This document shows, piece by piece, positions 63,515 to 64,000 of a stretch of 64,000 bases of DNA. Numbering within the stretch: the first letter of the stretch is position 1; each line of letters starts with the position of its first letter. Both the position numbers and the translations under genes were made by a program. Under the pieces are notes generated by a model. It was not told the DNA's origin and ran no database searches. It saw only the letters and a list, made by a program, of their open reading frames with translations. Source of the stretch: Treponema sp. GTDB lineage: Bacteria > Spirochaetota > Spirochaetia > Treponematales > Treponemataceae. The stretch lies in assembly GCA_017963165.1 (NCBI GenBank), contig JAGCTZ010000161.1:1-64000 (forward strand), read 5' to 3'.

Positions 63515-63833
63515 TTTACAAAACATGTACTCGCAGATGTCTAACATTGCAAGAAATGTTGGTGGTCAACAGCAGGCAGCTCAAATCGCAGAATCGGTTC
63601 AACAGCAGAATCAGATTCAAAAAAATATCGAACAGTCGCAGAGGGTTAATCAGACTAACAACGATAAAGCAAATACAAACAATGTAAACCCAGATGGTCA
63701 CAAGGGTGGGGCAGGAACCTATCAGAATCCTAATAAAAAAGGACGCAAGCAGAAAGAGTTGACCGCAGGTTTTGGTTCATACGGAGAAGCAAAATCAGAA
63801 TATGTGGGTACAATTGTAGATATAACAAGGTAG
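63495..63833 (+). CDS. Small Gln/Asn-rich fla-operon protein
   Basis: A 112-residue hydrophilic protein of unknown function, rich in Gln and Asn (Q-Q-Q-A-A-Q-I-A-E-S-V-Q-Q-Q-N-Q-I-Q), with no membrane helix. GGAGGAACAACCGG precedes the ATG, which lies within the end of the previous gene. I recall a similar gene in other treponemal fla operons. Confidence 0.75.
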   Translation: MGIQPIDLQNMYSQMSNIARNVGGQQQAAQIAESVQQQNQIQKNIEQSQRVNQTNNDKANTNNVNPDGHKGGAGTYQNPNKKGRKQKELTAGFGSYGEAKSEYVGTIVDITR

Positions 63834-63838
63834 AATAA

Positions 63839-64000
63839 ATGACGTTCTTTGTAATTTCTGTACTTACATTAAATATAATTCTTTGGATAGTTCTGCTTGT
63901 CCGTTTTAAAAAACTTTTTTCTACAGATAACATCATTGATAAAACTCAAGAAAAGCTTAATCATCTTATAAAAGAAATAGACACAGCTGCCGACAGAGAT
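63839..64000 (+). CDS. Membrane-anchored protein, partial at right edge
   Basis: Fifty-four residues are visible (start ATG 63839, five bases after the preceding stop). A membrane helix (about residues 4-22) is followed by a basic patch and the start of a coiled coil (K-T-Q-E-K-L-N-H-L-I-K-E-I). No family assignable from the fragment. Confidence 0.7.
   Translation, partial: MTFFVISVLTLNIILWIVLLVRFKKLFSTDNIIDKTQEKLNHLIKEIDTAADRD

Overview
The window is low-GC spirochaete DNA, most probably a commensal or free-living Treponema. The evidence is the long flagellar operon in the treponemal order (flbD-motA-motB-fliL-fliM-fliY-fliO-fliP-fliQ-fliR-flhB-flhA-flhF-flhG-unknown-sigma28-fapA), the murG-cvpA-holB-kinase-NtrC block that I recall from T. 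pallidum, several spirochaete-type lipoboxes, and a poly-G tract inside a lipoprotein promoter. No phage, insertion sequence, rRNA or CRISPR array was seen. One tRNA (Phe) is present.

Region 1-11.4 kb: an ankyrin-repeat gene, tRNA-Phe, a Gfo/Idh/MocA oxidoreductase behind a cardiolipin synthase, then murG, cvpA, a clamp-loader subunit, a PAS histidine kinase and a sigma54-type NtrC regulator, with glgC on the opposite strand. Region 11.4-22 kb: a 1187-residue repeat-built lipoprotein with nine Gs in its promoter spacer; the rod genes flgF, flgG and flgJ; a small lipoprotein; murC-yicC-cmk; and an orphan leuD-like gene. Region 22-32.6 kb: a chemotaxis receptor, an unknown gene translationally coupled to cstA, ileS, two lipoproteins and a uracil phosphoribosyltransferase with a long N-terminal extension.

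Region 32.6-40.6 kb is a tight five-gene minus-strand operon: a giant acidic protein, an unknown protein, two DUF115 (Maf-like) proteins and a membrane protein with a degenerate GGDEF domain. It is the best candidate here for an uncharacterised system, perhaps linked to flagellin glycosylation. Region 40.7-46.7 kb holds an FtsB-like protein, an unknown secreted protein, smpB, a signal peptidase I whose catalytic lysine reads as arginine, hemW and an OmpR/EnvZ-type pair. A 152-bp GC-rich branched palindrome and a sigma70 promoter lie before the fla operon, which runs from 47.2 kb to the right edge.

Three themes cross the window. (1) Three genes (ankyrin, murG, murC) have TATAAT exactly six bases before the ATG, which implies leaderless mRNAs. 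(2) An imperfect palindrome with core CCCTGAGCTTGTCGAAGGG recurs at gene junctions from 8.6 to 30.1 kb, and one copy has become the signal-peptide region of a lipoprotein; I saw none in the right half. (3) Many ribosome-binding sites are GGTGG- or AGGTG-like, particularly in the fla operon.
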